Origin: an uncultured Collinsella sp.
GTDB lineage: Bacteria > Actinomycetota > Coriobacteriia > Coriobacteriales > Coriobacteriaceae
Direction of reading: 5' to 3'
Length of the DNA: 33,931 nt
Assembly (NCBI GenBank): GCA_900761995.1
Contig: CAAFEY010000041.1
Span: 1 to 33,931 of the forward strand
Shown here: in pieces, positions 16,814 through 25,792 of the stretch
Layout: each line of letters opens with the position of its first letter
Numbering within the stretch: the first letter of the stretch is position 1
Notes under the pieces: generated by a model
Databases searched by the model: none
The model's input: only the letters and a program-made list of their open reading frames with translations
What the model was told of the DNA's origin: nothing
Translations under genes and position numbers: made by a program

Positions 16814-17833
16814 ATGAGTAACGTTCGCGTTTGTGTAGACGTTGTGGGCGGAGACGAGAAACCTCAGGTTGTTCTCGATGGTATCGAGGCTGCGCTTGCC
16901 GCCGATCCCGATATCGAGGTCTTGGCAGCTGGCCCCGCTGAAATCGTCAATCCCTTTGCTGCTTCCCATGCACGTGTTGAGGCTCTTGAGGCACCCGACG
17001 TTATCGCCATGGATGACGATCCCATTCGCGCCGTGATGACCAAGCGTAAATCGTCGATCGTGCTTGCCTGCCGCGCCATCAAAAAGGGCAACGCGGACGC
17101 GTTCTTCTCCGCCGGCTCGACCGGTGCCATGACCGCTGCCGCCACCGCCTATGTGACGCCGTTTAGATATATGGCCGAAGGCAAGAAGCAGCCGGTGCGT
17201 CCCTGTCTGACCAATGCGCTGCCCAATCGCGCCGGCGGTCTGACGGTGCTGTGCGATATGGGCGCCAACCCCGATGTCGAGGTCGATGACATGGTGCGTT
17301 TTGCCCAGATGGGTAGCGCCTATGCCCGCGTCGTCCTGGGCATCGAGCATCCCCGCGTGGGCCTGCTTGCCAATGGCACCGAGGACGAGAAGGGTTCCAA
17401 CTTTACCAAGGCCTGCTTCCCGGTCATGAAAGCCGCCGTTCCCGGCTTTGTGGGCAACTGCGAAGGCACCGACCTCACCTCGGGCAATTTCGATGTCGTC
17501 GTTGCCGATGGCATGTCGGGCAATATTGCGCTCAAGGCCACCGAGGGCGCTGCCAAGTTTTTGCTGCAGGAACTCAAGGGTGCCTTTATGGCCTCGCTCG
17601 GCACCAAGATCGCCGCGCTGCTCATCAAAAAGCAGATGCGCGAGATTAAGGCCAAGCTCTCTGGTGATGCCAAGGGCGGCGCGATTCTTTTGGGCCTGCG
17701 TGGCGTGGTCCTGATCGGCCATGGCGCCACCTCGGTCGAGGCTGTTAAAAACGGTACGCTTGCGGCGGCCGAAGCCGTGCGCGCGGGGCTGGTCGAGAAC
17801 GTCGCCAACTCCATGGACGGCATCGTTTTGTAA
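16814..17833 (+). CDS. plsX: Phosphate acyltransferase PlsX
   Basis: PlsX converts acyl-ACP to acyl-phosphate, the substrate of PlsY in phospholipid synthesis; it is a peripheral membrane protein. The 339-aa product has the family N-terminus (VCVDVVGGDEKPQ, usually DAMGGD), the segment FFSAGSTGAMTAAA, CDMGANPD, and the C-terminal VVLIGHGATSVEAVKN. I start at ATG 16814, which is 7 bases from AAGGAG; ATG 16808 is only 1 base away. The upstream terminator and downstream acpP gap suggest regulation of this lipid block. The FakA-like protein encoded upstream would feed the same acyl-phosphate pool. Confidence 0.94.
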   Translation: MSNVRVCVDVVGGDEKPQVVLDGIEAALAADPDIEVLAAGPAEIVNPFAASHARVEALEAPDVIAMDDDPIRAVMTKRKSSIVLACRAIKKGNADAFFSAGSTGAMTAAATAYVTPFRYMAEGKKQPVRPCLTNALPNRAGGLTVLCDMGANPDVEVDDMVRFAQMGSAYARVVLGIEHPRVGLLANGTEDEKGSNFTKACFPVMKAAVPGFVGNCEGTDLTSGNFDVVVADGMSGNIALKATEGAAKFLLQELKGAFMASLGTKIAALLIKKQMREIKAKLSGDAKGGAILLGLRGVVLIGHGATSVEAVKNGTLAAAEAVRAGLVENVANSMDGIVL

Positions 17834-17880
17834 GAGCGAGTTAGAGCGCTGTTATGTGCCTCGCGGCCTGCTTCGTGGGG

Positions 17881-17886
17881 TAGAAT
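17881..17886 (+). promoter_or_regulatory. Candidate -10 box upstream of acpP
   Basis: TAGAAT in the 124-bp plsX-acpP gap, preceded by GTGGGG. It would place transcription start near 17893, just before the palindrome at 17901-17920. No good -35. Confidence 0.35.
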
Positions 17887-17900
17887 CAGAACCGTGTCTT

Positions 17901-17920
17901 GGTACCGCCCGGGCGGTACC
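17901..17920. promoter_or_regulatory. Perfect 20-bp palindrome between plsX and acpP
   Basis: GGTACCGCCCGGGCGGTACC is a perfect inverted repeat followed by ATTCTTTT. As DNA it could be a repressor operator at about +8 to +28 of the candidate acpP promoter. As RNA it could form an 8-bp hairpin with a 4-nt loop, acting as a terminator or leader structure. Confidence 0.55.
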
Positions 17921-17957
17921 ATTCTTTTGGTATTCATGCACTATGAGAGGAAGCGCT

Positions 17958-18200
17958 ATGGACCGCTCCGAAATCTTCGACAAGATCGCCGAGGTCGCTG
18001 CTGACGTTCTGGGCGTCGATGTTGCCGAAATTAGCGATGAGACCACCTTTGACGACCTCGATGCCAACTCGCTCGAGCGCCTGCAGCTGGTTACGGCTAT
18101 CGAGGACGAGTTCAATCTCGAGATCAATGATGAGACCCTGCTCTCGCTCAACTCTGTCGCCGACGCCGTCGACGCGATTGAAAACGCCAGGGAGGCTTAG
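17958..18200 (+). CDS. acpP: Acyl carrier protein
   Basis: ACP carries growing acyl chains on a 4'-phosphopantetheine attached to a serine. The 80-aa acidic product has the four-helix ACP pattern (TTFDDLDANSLERLQL, then FNLEINDETL). The modified residue is expected to be Ser38. The usual DSL motif reads NSL here (Asn37), an uncommon substitution next to the attachment site. AGAGGAAG (17946-17953) precedes the ATG. It lies between plsX and rnc, the conserved order, and the downstream gap to rnc is 3 bp. Confidence 0.92.
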   Translation: MDRSEIFDKIAEVAADVLGVDVAEISDETTFDDLDANSLERLQLVTAIEDEFNLEINDETLLSLNSVADAVDAIENAREA

Positions 18201-18203
18201 GTC

Positions 18204-18929
18204 TTGGCTTTATCCGAACGACTTACGCGCGCACAGGAGATTCTGGGCCACGAGTTCAATGACAAGGTGCTGCTGCGCGCGGCGCTCACGCATCCCTCGG
18301 CAGTCGAGGGCCAGCCGGTTTCTGCCAGCTATGAGCGCCTTGAGTTCTTGGGCGATTCCATTTTGGGCGCCGTCGTCGCTCGTTCGCTCTTTGAGTCCTA
18401 TCCGGAGTTTGACGAGGGCAAGCTCACGCGCCTGAAGGTGTCGCTTGTCTCGGGCGCCACGCTGTCCGAGGTGTCGCACGAGCTGGGTATCGACGACATC
18501 ATCATCTTTGGTGCCTCCGAGACCGGTACCGGTGCGCGCGGCCTGCATTCGGCGCTCGAGAACGTCTACGAGTCGCTCGTGGGCGCGCTGTACCTGGACG
18601 CCGGCTGGGATGCCGCAGCGGAGTTTATCCACCGTACGCTTAAGCCGCATTTGGCTTCCGAGCGTGCCGAGCACCCCGCGAACCCCAAATCGTTCTTGCA
18701 GGAGTGCGTGCAAGCCGACGGTCACGAACCCCCGGCGTATAAGCTCGTTGGCTCCGAGGGCCCGGCGCATGCGCCCACCTTTACCGCCGTGGTGTTGATC
18801 GATGGTATTCGCCAGGGTCGCGGCTCCGGCTCCTCAAAGAAGGAAGCCGAGGGAGCCGCTGCACTCGAGGCACTTGACCGCATGGGCTACACCACCAACG
18901 GCGTGATTCTCAACAAGAAGCCTGTTTAA
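18204..18929 (+). CDS. rnc: Ribonuclease III
   Basis: RNase III cuts double-stranded RNA, including rRNA precursors. The 241-aa product has the catalytic signature YERLEFLGDSILG (43-55), the second acidic site ENVYESLVGALYLD, and a C-terminal double-stranded RNA-binding domain (from about residue 160, with GSGSSKKEAEGAAALEAL). The start is TTG at 18204, supported by GGGAGG (18190-18195) eight bases upstream and by family alignment. rnc-smc-ftsY is the common order. Confidence 0.95.
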   Translation: MALSERLTRAQEILGHEFNDKVLLRAALTHPSAVEGQPVSASYERLEFLGDSILGAVVARSLFESYPEFDEGKLTRLKVSLVSGATLSEVSHELGIDDIIIFGASETGTGARGLHSALENVYESLVGALYLDAGWDAAAEFIHRTLKPHLASERAEHPANPKSFLQECVQADGHEPPAYKLVGSEGPAHAPTFTAVVLIDGIRQGRGSGSSKKEAEGAAALEALDRMGYTTNGVILNKKPV

Positions 18930-18939
18930 GCGAGGAACC

Positions 18940-21900
18940 GTGTATCTCAAGTCCCTCACGCTCAAAGGGTTCAAGTCGTTTGCCGACCGCGCCCATATGA
19001 CGTTTGAGCCGGGCCTGACCGTCATCGTCGGTCCCAACGGCTCGGGAAAATCGAACATCTCTGACTCGATTCTGTGGGTCCTGGGCGAGCAGAGCGCCAA
19101 GCAGCTGCGCGGCCAGGCCATGGAGGATGTCATCTTCTCGGGCTCGTCAGCGCGCAAGCCGGTGGGTGTCGCCGAGGTCACTCTGGTGCTCGATAACTCG
19201 GACCATATGCTGCCCGTCGACTTTGACGAGGTCGCCATCACCCGTCGTATGTATCGCTCGGGCGAAAGCGAGTACCTCATCAACTCGAGCCCGTGCCGCC
19301 TGATGGACATTCAGGACATCCTGCACGATTCGGGCCTGGGTAAGGATACGCATTCCATCATCAGCCAGGGCAAGCTCGACGCCATTTTGCAGAGCCGCCC
19401 CGAGGAGCGCCGTGCCCTCATCGAGGAGGCCGCCGGCATCTCCAAGCACAAACGCCGCAAGGAGCGTGCGCTCAAAAAGATTAAATCGATGGACGAGCAC
19501 TTGACCCGTGCCCGCGACATCAATAAGGAAATCGCCCGTCAGCTGCGGCCGCTGGAGCGTCAGGTCGATCGCGCGCGCAAGTACAAAGAGCTGTCCTCGC
19601 GCGCGAACGAACTTACGCAGATGCTGGCCGTCGACGAGCTTCGTTCGCTGCAGTCGCAGTGGAACGACTTGGAGAGCCGCTCCAAGGAAGGCGCCGCCGA
19701 GCTGGAGCTTGCGCAGTACCGCATGGGCGAAAAGGAGCGCGAGCTCGAGAAGCTCCAGGTTATGCTCGAGGAAAAGGGCCTGTTTGTGGGCGACCTGGGC
19801 GAGCAGCGCCGCCATATGCAAGACGTGGTCGGTCGCATTAACTCCGATATGCGCCTGCTCGAGGAAAAGGGCCACAATATGGTGTCGCGCCTGTCCGACA
19901 TGCGCGGCCAGATCTCGAGCTCCGAGCATCAGCGTCGTCGCGTTGTCGAGGAGCTCGAGGATGCACGTGCGCAGCTTGAGGAAGTGACCGGCGCGCACAT
20001 GCAGGCCCAGGAGGACGTTGACGCCGCTGGTCCTGCCGCCGCTGAGCTCCACGAGCGGCGCGTGGCGCTCGACAATCAGATTTCGCAGCTTACGCGTGAG
20101 CAACGCGATGTGCAGCGTGTGGCCGATAACGCGGCGCTCGAACTCGCCAAGGTGAAGGACTCGCTGAGCAACGCCGAGGTCGAGGACAACATGTACGCCT
20201 CGCGCCTGGAGCAGATCGACGAGCAGCTCGAGGAAGTCACGGCTTCGCTCGAGAGCCGTCGCGACCGCGCCGAGGAGCTTGAGGGTGCTCTCGATCAGGC
20301 CCGTCAAGCCCAGATTGATGCGCGCGAGGCTACCGAGGTCGCCCGTGCAGCCCTTAAGGATCTACGTGCCCGCGAGAGCGAGGCGCGCAACAAGCTGTCC
20401 GAGGTGCGCTCGGAGCTTGCCAGCCAAAAGAAGCTCGATGCCCGCATGGCTGACAGCTCGCCGCTGGTGAGCCGTCTGATGGGCGCGCTGGGCGATGATG
20501 TCTCGGGTCGTCTGGGTGACGTGCTCGAGGCTCCTCGTGAGCTCGAGGGCCTGGTCGAGCAGCTGCTTGCCGGCGATATCGATGCTCTTTTGTTTGATGA
20601 CGCCGCCACGCTTGAGCGTGCCGGTCGCGCGGCCCTGGACCAAAAGAAGGCCTCGGGTGAGGCACTGTTGATGGCGCGCGGCGTGAGCGCCTCTGCTGCC
20701 GCTAAGGGCGCTGCCGGTTCCCGCCTGGTCGATCGTCTGTCCGTGCGTGCGGGCTACGGTCCCGTCGTCGAGGCGCTGCTCGGCGGTTATTACGTCGTGG
20801 ACGATCTTGCTGCCGCGCTGTCGGCGCCGGTCGTTGACGGCGTGATTTACGTGACCCCCGATGGTGCCCGCGTCGCCTGCGGCGGCCTGGTACGTGTGGG
20901 GCTCGACGCCGGCGAGGCTTCGGGTGCTTTGGAGCGCAAGCGTCGCATTCGCGAGCTGGAGGGCCTGGAACCCGATCTGGCTGCCATCTTTGATCATGCT
21001 TCGGACCAAGTCGTTGAGGCCAACGCCGCCGTCGAGGAAGCGCATGCCGCCGAGGGCGATGCCGCCGGCGAGATCGCCCGTCTTGAGGGCGAGCGTCGCT
21101 CGCTGCTCTCCGAGATCGGCCGCTTGGAGCAAAGCGCCAACAATGCCGAGGTCGAGCGCGTGCGCATCTTCAAGCGCCGCGAGCAGGCCGCCGAGGCCGT
21201 TCGCGCTGCGCGCCCGCGCGTTGACGAACTCACCCGTTCGCGGGACGAGGCCCGAGCGCAGGCAAGCGACCTGGGCCTTCAGATTGCCGAGGCCAATGAC
21301 GAGCTCGACCGCGTTCGCCGTGACGATTCCGAGGCTGCCGGTAAGCTCGCCGATGCCAAGGTCCGCCTGGCCCAGACGAGCGAGCGCCTTCGTTCGCTGA
21401 AGGGCCGCGTACCCGACCTGGAGCATCGTCTTGAGGGCATCGACCGCCGTATCCGCGGAACACGTCAGGCCTCGCGCTCACTCGAGCTGTTGCGCCTGCG
21501 CGTCGACCCCATGCACGAACGCTATTCGGCCCTGTTGGAACGCGCGTCGGATTGGGCAGCGCGCCTGCGTGACCAGGCCTCTCTGGAGGAGGCGGACTCC
21601 GCTTCGCTCAAGAAAACCATCGAGGATGCCAAGGCAGAGGTTGTCCGCGCTAAGGAGCGGGTCGATACCGCCACCGCCACGCAAAACGAGTTCAAGGTCG
21701 CACGCGGCAAGCTTGAGGTGCAGGTAGAGGCCGCCATTAAGGCCATTACCGCCGATGGCACCACGGTACTCGAGGAAGCGCTCATGCTTCCGGCGCCCAC
21801 CGACCGCGATGCCGCCGAGCGCGAGCTCAACCAGCTTGTGCGCCAGATCAACAACCTCGGTCCCGTTAACCAAGTTGCCATGGAGGAGTACGAGCAGCTC

Positions 21901-22476
21901 AAGCGTCGCGCCGATTACATCGAGGAGCAGCTGGCCGATCTGGAGAGCGCGCGCAAGGCGCTCACCAAGATCATCGTGGCCATCGACCGCAAGATGCGTA
22001 AGGCCTTCCTGGTGACCTTTGAGAAGGTCGATGCGAACTTTCGCGAGATCTTCGCCATGCTGTTCCCGGGTGGTCAGGCTCATCTGGAGATGACCGATCC
22101 CGAGCATCCGGCCGAGACGGGTATCGAGGTCGTGGCGCAGCCGCGCGGCAAGCGCATCACCAAGATGATGCTCATGTCGGGCGGCGAGAAGAGTCTGACG
22201 GCGCTCGCCCTGCTCTTTGCCGTGTACCGCACGCGCACGGTACCGTTCTATGTGCTGGACGAGGTCGAGGCGGCGCTTGATGACGCCAACCTGTCCAAGC
22301 TCATCGGAGCCCTCGATGTGCTGCGTTCCGATACACAGCTCTTGGTCATTTCGCATCAGCGCCGTACTATGGAGGACGCTGACGTTCTCTATGGCGTCTC
22401 GATGCAAGCCGACGGCGTCAGCCGCGTCGTCTCGCAAAAACTCGATCGCGAAACCGGAAAGGTCGTGAATGCATAA
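18940..22476 (+). CDS. smc: Chromosome segregation protein SMC
   Basis: SMC is the ATPase of the bacterial condensin that compacts and individualises chromosomes. The 1178-aa protein has the Walker A motif GPNGSGKS (31-38), two long coiled-coil arms, and a hinge domain around residues 507-665. The C-terminal head carries the signature SGGEKS (from about 1080) and the Walker B VLDEVEAALDD (Asp1107, Glu1108). Length is normal. The start is GTG 18940 after GAGGAA (18932-18937). Its stop overlaps the ftsY start by one base. Confidence 0.96.
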   Translation: MYLKSLTLKGFKSFADRAHMTFEPGLTVIVGPNGSGKSNISDSILWVLGEQSAKQLRGQAMEDVIFSGSSARKPVGVAEVTLVLDNSDHMLPVDFDEVAITRRMYRSGESEYLINSSPCRLMDIQDILHDSGLGKDTHSIISQGKLDAILQSRPEERRALIEEAAGISKHKRRKERALKKIKSMDEHLTRARDINKEIARQLRPLERQVDRARKYKELSSRANELTQMLAVDELRSLQSQWNDLESRSKEGAAELELAQYRMGEKERELEKLQVMLEEKGLFVGDLGEQRRHMQDVVGRINSDMRLLEEKGHNMVSRLSDMRGQISSSEHQRRRVVEELEDARAQLEEVTGAHMQAQEDVDAAGPAAAELHERRVALDNQISQLTREQRDVQRVADNAALELAKVKDSLSNAEVEDNMYASRLEQIDEQLEEVTASLESRRDRAEELEGALDQARQAQIDAREATEVARAALKDLRARESEARNKLSEVRSELASQKKLDARMADSSPLVSRLMGALGDDVSGRLGDVLEAPRELEGLVEQLLAGDIDALLFDDAATLERAGRAALDQKKASGEALLMARGVSASAAAKGAAGSRLVDRLSVRAGYGPVVEALLGGYYVVDDLAAALSAPVVDGVIYVTPDGARVACGGLVRVGLDAGEASGALERKRRIRELEGLEPDLAAIFDHASDQVVEANAAVEEAHAAEGDAAGEIARLEGERRSLLSEIGRLEQSANNAEVERVRIFKRREQAAEAVRAARPRVDELTRSRDEARAQASDLGLQIAEANDELDRVRRDDSEAAGKLADAKVRLAQTSERLRSLKGRVPDLEHRLEGIDRRIRGTRQASRSLELLRLRVDPMHERYSALLERASDWAARLRDQASLEEADSASLKKTIEDAKAEVVRAKERVDTATATQNEFKVARGKLEVQVEAAIKAITADGTTVLEEALMLPAPTDRDAAERELNQLVRQINNLGPVNQVAMEEYEQLKRRADYIEEQLADLESARKALTKIIVAIDRKMRKAFLVTFEKVDANFREIFAMLFPGGQAHLEMTDPEHPAETGIEVVAQPRGKRITKMMLMSGGEKSLTALALLFAVYRTRTVPFYVLDEVEAALDDANLSKLIGALDVLRSDTQLLVISHQRRTMEDADVLYGVSMQADGVSRVVSQKLDRETGKVVNA

Positions 22477-23393
22477 TGGGATTCTTTGACGCTCTCTCGC
22501 GCGGACTTGAGCGCAGCCGCGAGGCCCTCAACGAGGTCTTCTACTTTGGCGGCGAGGTCGACGAGGACTTTTGGGAGGACCTTGAGGACACCCTCGTCAT
22601 GGGTGACATGGGTGCCGAGGTCGCTATTCAGGTCTCCGATGACCTGCGTGATGCTGCTGCCAAGAAGAACCTTAAGACCGCCCCGCAGCTTCGCCGCGCT
22701 CTGGCCGAGCAGCTCGAGGGCCATTTTGTGCCTGTTGAGCGTGATCCGTTTTCCGATACGCCGAGCTGCGTGCTGTTTGTGGGCATCAACGGCGCCGGCA
22801 AGACCACAACGGTCGGCAAGATTGCGAGCGCCATGGCTGCCCGCGGCAAGAACGTGGTGATCGGTTCTGCCGATACCTTCCGCGCCGCCGCCATCGAGCA
22901 GCTCGATGTGTGGGGTCAGCGCGCCGGCGTCCCCGTCATCAAGCGCGATCGCGGTTCCGACCCGGCGAGCGTGTGCTACGACGTGCTCGATGAGGCCGAT
23001 AAGCGCGGCAGCGACCTGGTGCTGATCGACACCGCCGGTCGTCTGCACACAAGCCCCGAACTCATGCGCGAGCTTGCCAAGGTGGTTAACGTGACGCGTA
23101 AGCGCGCCGCCAATATGGCCGCCGGCCCCATGCCCGTCTCGGTCGTGCTCGTGATCGATGCTGCCACCGGCCAGAACGGTCTGAACCAGGCGCTCGAGTT
23201 TAACGAGGCGCTGGGCCTGGACGGTATTATCATGACCAAGCTCGACGGCACGGCAAAAGGCGGTATCGCCATGGCCGTGGCTGAGAAGCTCAAGCTCCCT
23301 ATCCTGCGCATTGGCGTGGGCGAGCAGGTCGATGACCTGCAGGAGTTCAATGCCAAAGATTTCTGCCGCGCCCTGGTGGGCGAGTCCAATTAA
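22476..23393 (+). CDS. ftsY: Signal recognition particle receptor FtsY
   Basis: FtsY is the SRP receptor GTPase that docks Ffh-bound ribosomes at the membrane. The 305-aa product is the NG core alone. It shows the N-domain helices, G1 GINGAGKT (103-110), DTFRAAAIEQL, DTAGRLH, TKLDGTAKGG and the C-terminal GVGEQVDDLQEF. The long acidic A domain of E. coli FtsY is absent, as in many Gram-positive bacteria. It precedes its partner ffh by 10 bp. Confidence 0.95.
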   Translation: MGFFDALSRGLERSREALNEVFYFGGEVDEDFWEDLEDTLVMGDMGAEVAIQVSDDLRDAAAKKNLKTAPQLRRALAEQLEGHFVPVERDPFSDTPSCVLFVGINGAGKTTTVGKIASAMAARGKNVVIGSADTFRAAAIEQLDVWGQRAGVPVIKRDRGSDPASVCYDVLDEADKRGSDLVLIDTAGRLHTSPELMRELAKVVNVTRKRAANMAAGPMPVSVVLVIDAATGQNGLNQALEFNEALGLDGIIMTKLDGTAKGGIAMAVAEKLKLPILRIGVGEQVDDLQEFNAKDFCRALVGESN

Positions 23394-23403
23394 GGAGTAA
23401 CCA

Positions 23404-24879
23404 GTGTTTGATTCTCTGAGCGATCGCCTCAACGACACATTTGACCGCCTGCGCGGCAAGGGTAAGCTGACCGAGGCCGATATCACCTCGGCCATGCGCG
23501 ACATTCGCATGGCGCTGCTCGAGGCCGACGTTAACTTTAAGGTCGTCAAGGAGTTCGTTGCTAAGACCAAGGAGCGCTGCATGACCGCCGAGGTCATGGA
23601 GTCGCTGTCGCCGGCGCAAAACGTCGTCAAGATCGTGCTCGACGAGCTCACCGAGATGCTCGGCTCCGCCGAGAGCAAGCTCGTTTTTAGTAACCGCATT
23701 CCTAATGTCATCATGCTCGTGGGCCTGCAGGGCTCCGGTAAGACCACGGCTGCCGTAAAGCTTGCCTACCTGCTCAAGAAGCAGGGCCGCTCGCCGCTGC
23801 TCGCCGCGTGCGACGTCTACCGTCCCGCTGCTGCCGACCAGCTTGCCACGCTCGGTGGCGAGATCGGCGTGCCGGTCTTCCGCGGTGACGGCGAGCACCC
23901 GGTCGACATCGCCAAGGGCGCCATCCAGGAGGCCGTCGACCACCTGCGTGACGTGGTCATCGTCGATACCGCCGGACGTCTTCAGATCGACGAGCAGATG
24001 ATGCAGGAGGCCGTCGACATCAAGAAGGCCGTCAAGCCCGACCAGGTGCTGATGGTCGTCGACGCCATGACCGGCCAGGATATCGTCAACGTGGTCTCGA
24101 CGTTTGCTGAGCGCACCGACTTTGATGGTGTGATTATCTCCAAGCTCGACGGTGACGCCCGTGGCGGTGGCGCGCTTTCGGTGCGTCAGGTGACCGGCAA
24201 GCCCATCAAGTTTGTGAGCATGGGCGAGAAACCCGATTCGCTTGAGCCGTTCTATCCCGATCGCATGGCCAAGCGAATCTTGGGCATGGGCGACGTTATC
24301 GGCATCATCGAGAAGGCCCAGGAGGCCGCCGATGCCGAACAGCTCGAGGCTGCCGAGCGCATGCTGCGCGAGGGCTTTACCATGAACGACATGCTCGACC
24401 AGATGAAAGCCGTCAAAAAGATGGGCGGCATGAAGGGTATCCTGGGCATGCTCCCCGGTGGCCAGCGCGCGCTCAACCAGATGGGCGGTAACCTGGACGA
24501 GGGCATCTTCGACAAGAACGAGGCCATCATCATGTCGATGACTAAGGAGGAGCGTCTGCGTCCCTCCATCATCAACGGCCAGCGTCGCGCGCGTATCGCC
24601 AAGGGCGCCGGTGTGACCCCCACCGAGGTCAATAGCCTTATGAAGCAGTGGGGCGAGATGAACAAGATGATGGGCCGCATGCGCACGATGGCCAATCAGG
24701 CACAGGCCGGCGGCAAGAAGGGCAAAAAGGGCAAGAAGGGCAAGAAGATGCGCATGCCCAATATCCCTGGGCTGGACGCTATGGGTCTGGGCGGCATGGG
24801 CGGCCTGGGTACGGGCGGTCCCAAGTCCGATATGGAGCTGCTGCGCCAGATGGAAGCGCAGATGCGCAATAAAAAGTAA
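23404..24879 (+). CDS. ffh: Signal recognition particle protein Ffh
   Basis: Ffh is the SRP54 GTPase that binds 4.5S RNA and signal sequences. The 491-aa product has an NG domain with G1 GLQGSGKT (107-114), DVYRPAAADQL, DTAGRLQ and SKLDGDARGG. A methionine-rich M domain follows (roughly 325-440; MKKMGGMKGILGMLPG-like sequence). The end holds a GKKGKKGKK Lys/Gly run and a Met/Gly-rich tail. The start is GTG 23404 with AAGGAG (23393-23398) upstream. The 4.5S RNA gene itself is not in this window. Confidence 0.96.
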   Translation: MFDSLSDRLNDTFDRLRGKGKLTEADITSAMRDIRMALLEADVNFKVVKEFVAKTKERCMTAEVMESLSPAQNVVKIVLDELTEMLGSAESKLVFSNRIPNVIMLVGLQGSGKTTAAVKLAYLLKKQGRSPLLAACDVYRPAAADQLATLGGEIGVPVFRGDGEHPVDIAKGAIQEAVDHLRDVVIVDTAGRLQIDEQMMQEAVDIKKAVKPDQVLMVVDAMTGQDIVNVVSTFAERTDFDGVIISKLDGDARGGGALSVRQVTGKPIKFVSMGEKPDSLEPFYPDRMAKRILGMGDVIGIIEKAQEAADAEQLEAAERMLREGFTMNDMLDQMKAVKKMGGMKGILGMLPGGQRALNQMGGNLDEGIFDKNEAIIMSMTKEERLRPSIINGQRRARIAKGAGVTPTEVNSLMKQWGEMNKMMGRMRTMANQAQAGGKKGKKGKKGKKMRMPNIPGLDAMGLGGMGGLGTGGPKSDMELLRQMEAQMRNKK

Positions 24880-24902
24880 TGGCTCTTTTGAGTTGTGTAT
24901 GA

Positions 24903-24937
24903 CGAAGGCCGCCTGGATCGTATTCCAGGCGGCCTTC
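24903..24937. terminator. Hairpin terminator between convergent ffh and the DUF134 gene
   Basis: A perfect 15-bp stem pairs 24903-24917 with 24923-24937 around a 5-nt loop. The T-tract is weak on either side. It is placed to end transcription from both convergent genes. Confidence 0.75.
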
Positions 24938-24996
24938 GCCGTTCGTTTGCAGGTTGTTGTACGCGTGGGAGCGTGCTGGCGGCAGGGTATTTGCCG

Positions 24997-25761
24997 CTAG
25001 TGGCAGCCGCAACCCTCGTGGCCCTTGTGCTCGTGATGGCCGTGGCAGCCGCAGGACTCGCCATGCTCATGGGCGTGCTCGTGGTCGTGACCGTGGCAGT
25101 CGCAGGTGGCCTCGCCGGTCTGCGCGAGCGTGCCCGCGATAAGGGCCTCGACGCAGGCGTCGCAGCTGCCCTGGGCGCCCGCGTAGACCGTGATGCCGGC
25201 CTGGGTGAGCGCGTTGATGGCGCCGCCGCCGATACCGCCGCAGATGAGCGTGTCGACGCCGCCGTTGGCAAGCAGGCCCGCCAATGCGCCGTGACCGGTG
25301 CCGCCGGTGCCCACGACCTGTTCGTTGAGCACCTTGCCATCCTGGATGTCGTAGATCTTGAACTGCTCGCTACGGCCAAAGTGCATAAAGATGTTGCCGT
25401 TGTCGTACGTCGTTGCCACCCTCATGGCGCCGACCTCCTTTGCTGGCCATGCGGCCGTCGTTGCGGTGATGGGGGAGTACGCGATAGTGCCGCCCTCGAT
25501 GACGAGCGCCCGCCCGTTGACCAGCGCGTTTGCCACCTTGCGATGTGCGCGGCTGCAGATGGCCGCCACGGTGGCGCGGGCGATGCCCATTTGCTGGGCG
25601 ACAGCCTTCTGATTGAGGCCTTCCAGGTCGCACAGGCGCAGGACTTCGAGCTCATCGACCGTCATGTCGATCGCGTCTCCGCTGGCCAGGCCATCGGGGG
25701 TAAAGCCACGATATTCGGGGATGATCCCAACGCGGCGCAGTTTTTCGCGTCTTCCTGCCAT
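24997..25761 (-). CDS. DUF134 HTH protein fused to NifX/NifB-type domain, His/Cys-rich tail
   Basis: The 254-aa product has three parts. Residues about 1-90 are a DUF134 domain with a sigma-region-4-like helix-turn-helix (MTVDELEVLRLCDLEGLNQK, then IARATVAAICSRAHRKVA). Residues about 112-215 match the dinitrogenase iron-molybdenum cofactor (NifX/NifB C-terminal) fold, with FMHFGRSEQFKIYDI and LICGGIGGGAINAL. The last 39 residues contain 12 His and 6 Cys, a likely metal-binding tail. I start at the ATG at 25761, preceded by GGAG; a longer reading to 25806 would cover the promoter. No nif genes are nearby, so nitrogenase maturation is unlikely; a metal- or Fe-S-linked regulator is an inference. 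Paired palindromes upstream suggest autoregulation. Confidence 0.85.
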   Translation of the reverse strand: MAGRREKLRRVGIIPEYRGFTPDGLASGDAIDMTVDELEVLRLCDLEGLNQKAVAQQMGIARATVAAICSRAHRKVANALVNGRALVIEGGTIAYSPITATTAAWPAKEVGAMRVATTYDNGNIFMHFGRSEQFKIYDIQDGKVLNEQVVGTGGTGHGALAGLLANGGVDTLICGGIGGGAINALTQAGITVYAGAQGSCDACVEALIAGTLAQTGEATCDCHGHDHEHAHEHGESCGCHGHHEHKGHEGCGCH

Positions 25762-25775
25762 ACACACTCCAAACC

Positions 25776-25787
25776 TGACATATGTCA
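25776..25787. promoter_or_regulatory. Palindrome 1 at the DUF134 gene start (TGACATATGTCA)
   Basis: This is a perfect 12-bp palindrome 14 bp upstream of the DUF134-NifX ATG, overlapping the predicted transcription start of that gene. It shares its CATATGTCA core with the site at 25827-25842. Confidence 0.55.
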
Positions 25788-25792
25788 ACAAT

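Noticed and set aside
24711..24747. Short AAG/GGC tandem run near the end of ffh, considered as a satellite
   Set aside because: It encodes a GKKGKK linker in the C-terminal part of Ffh and has too few units to be a separate element.
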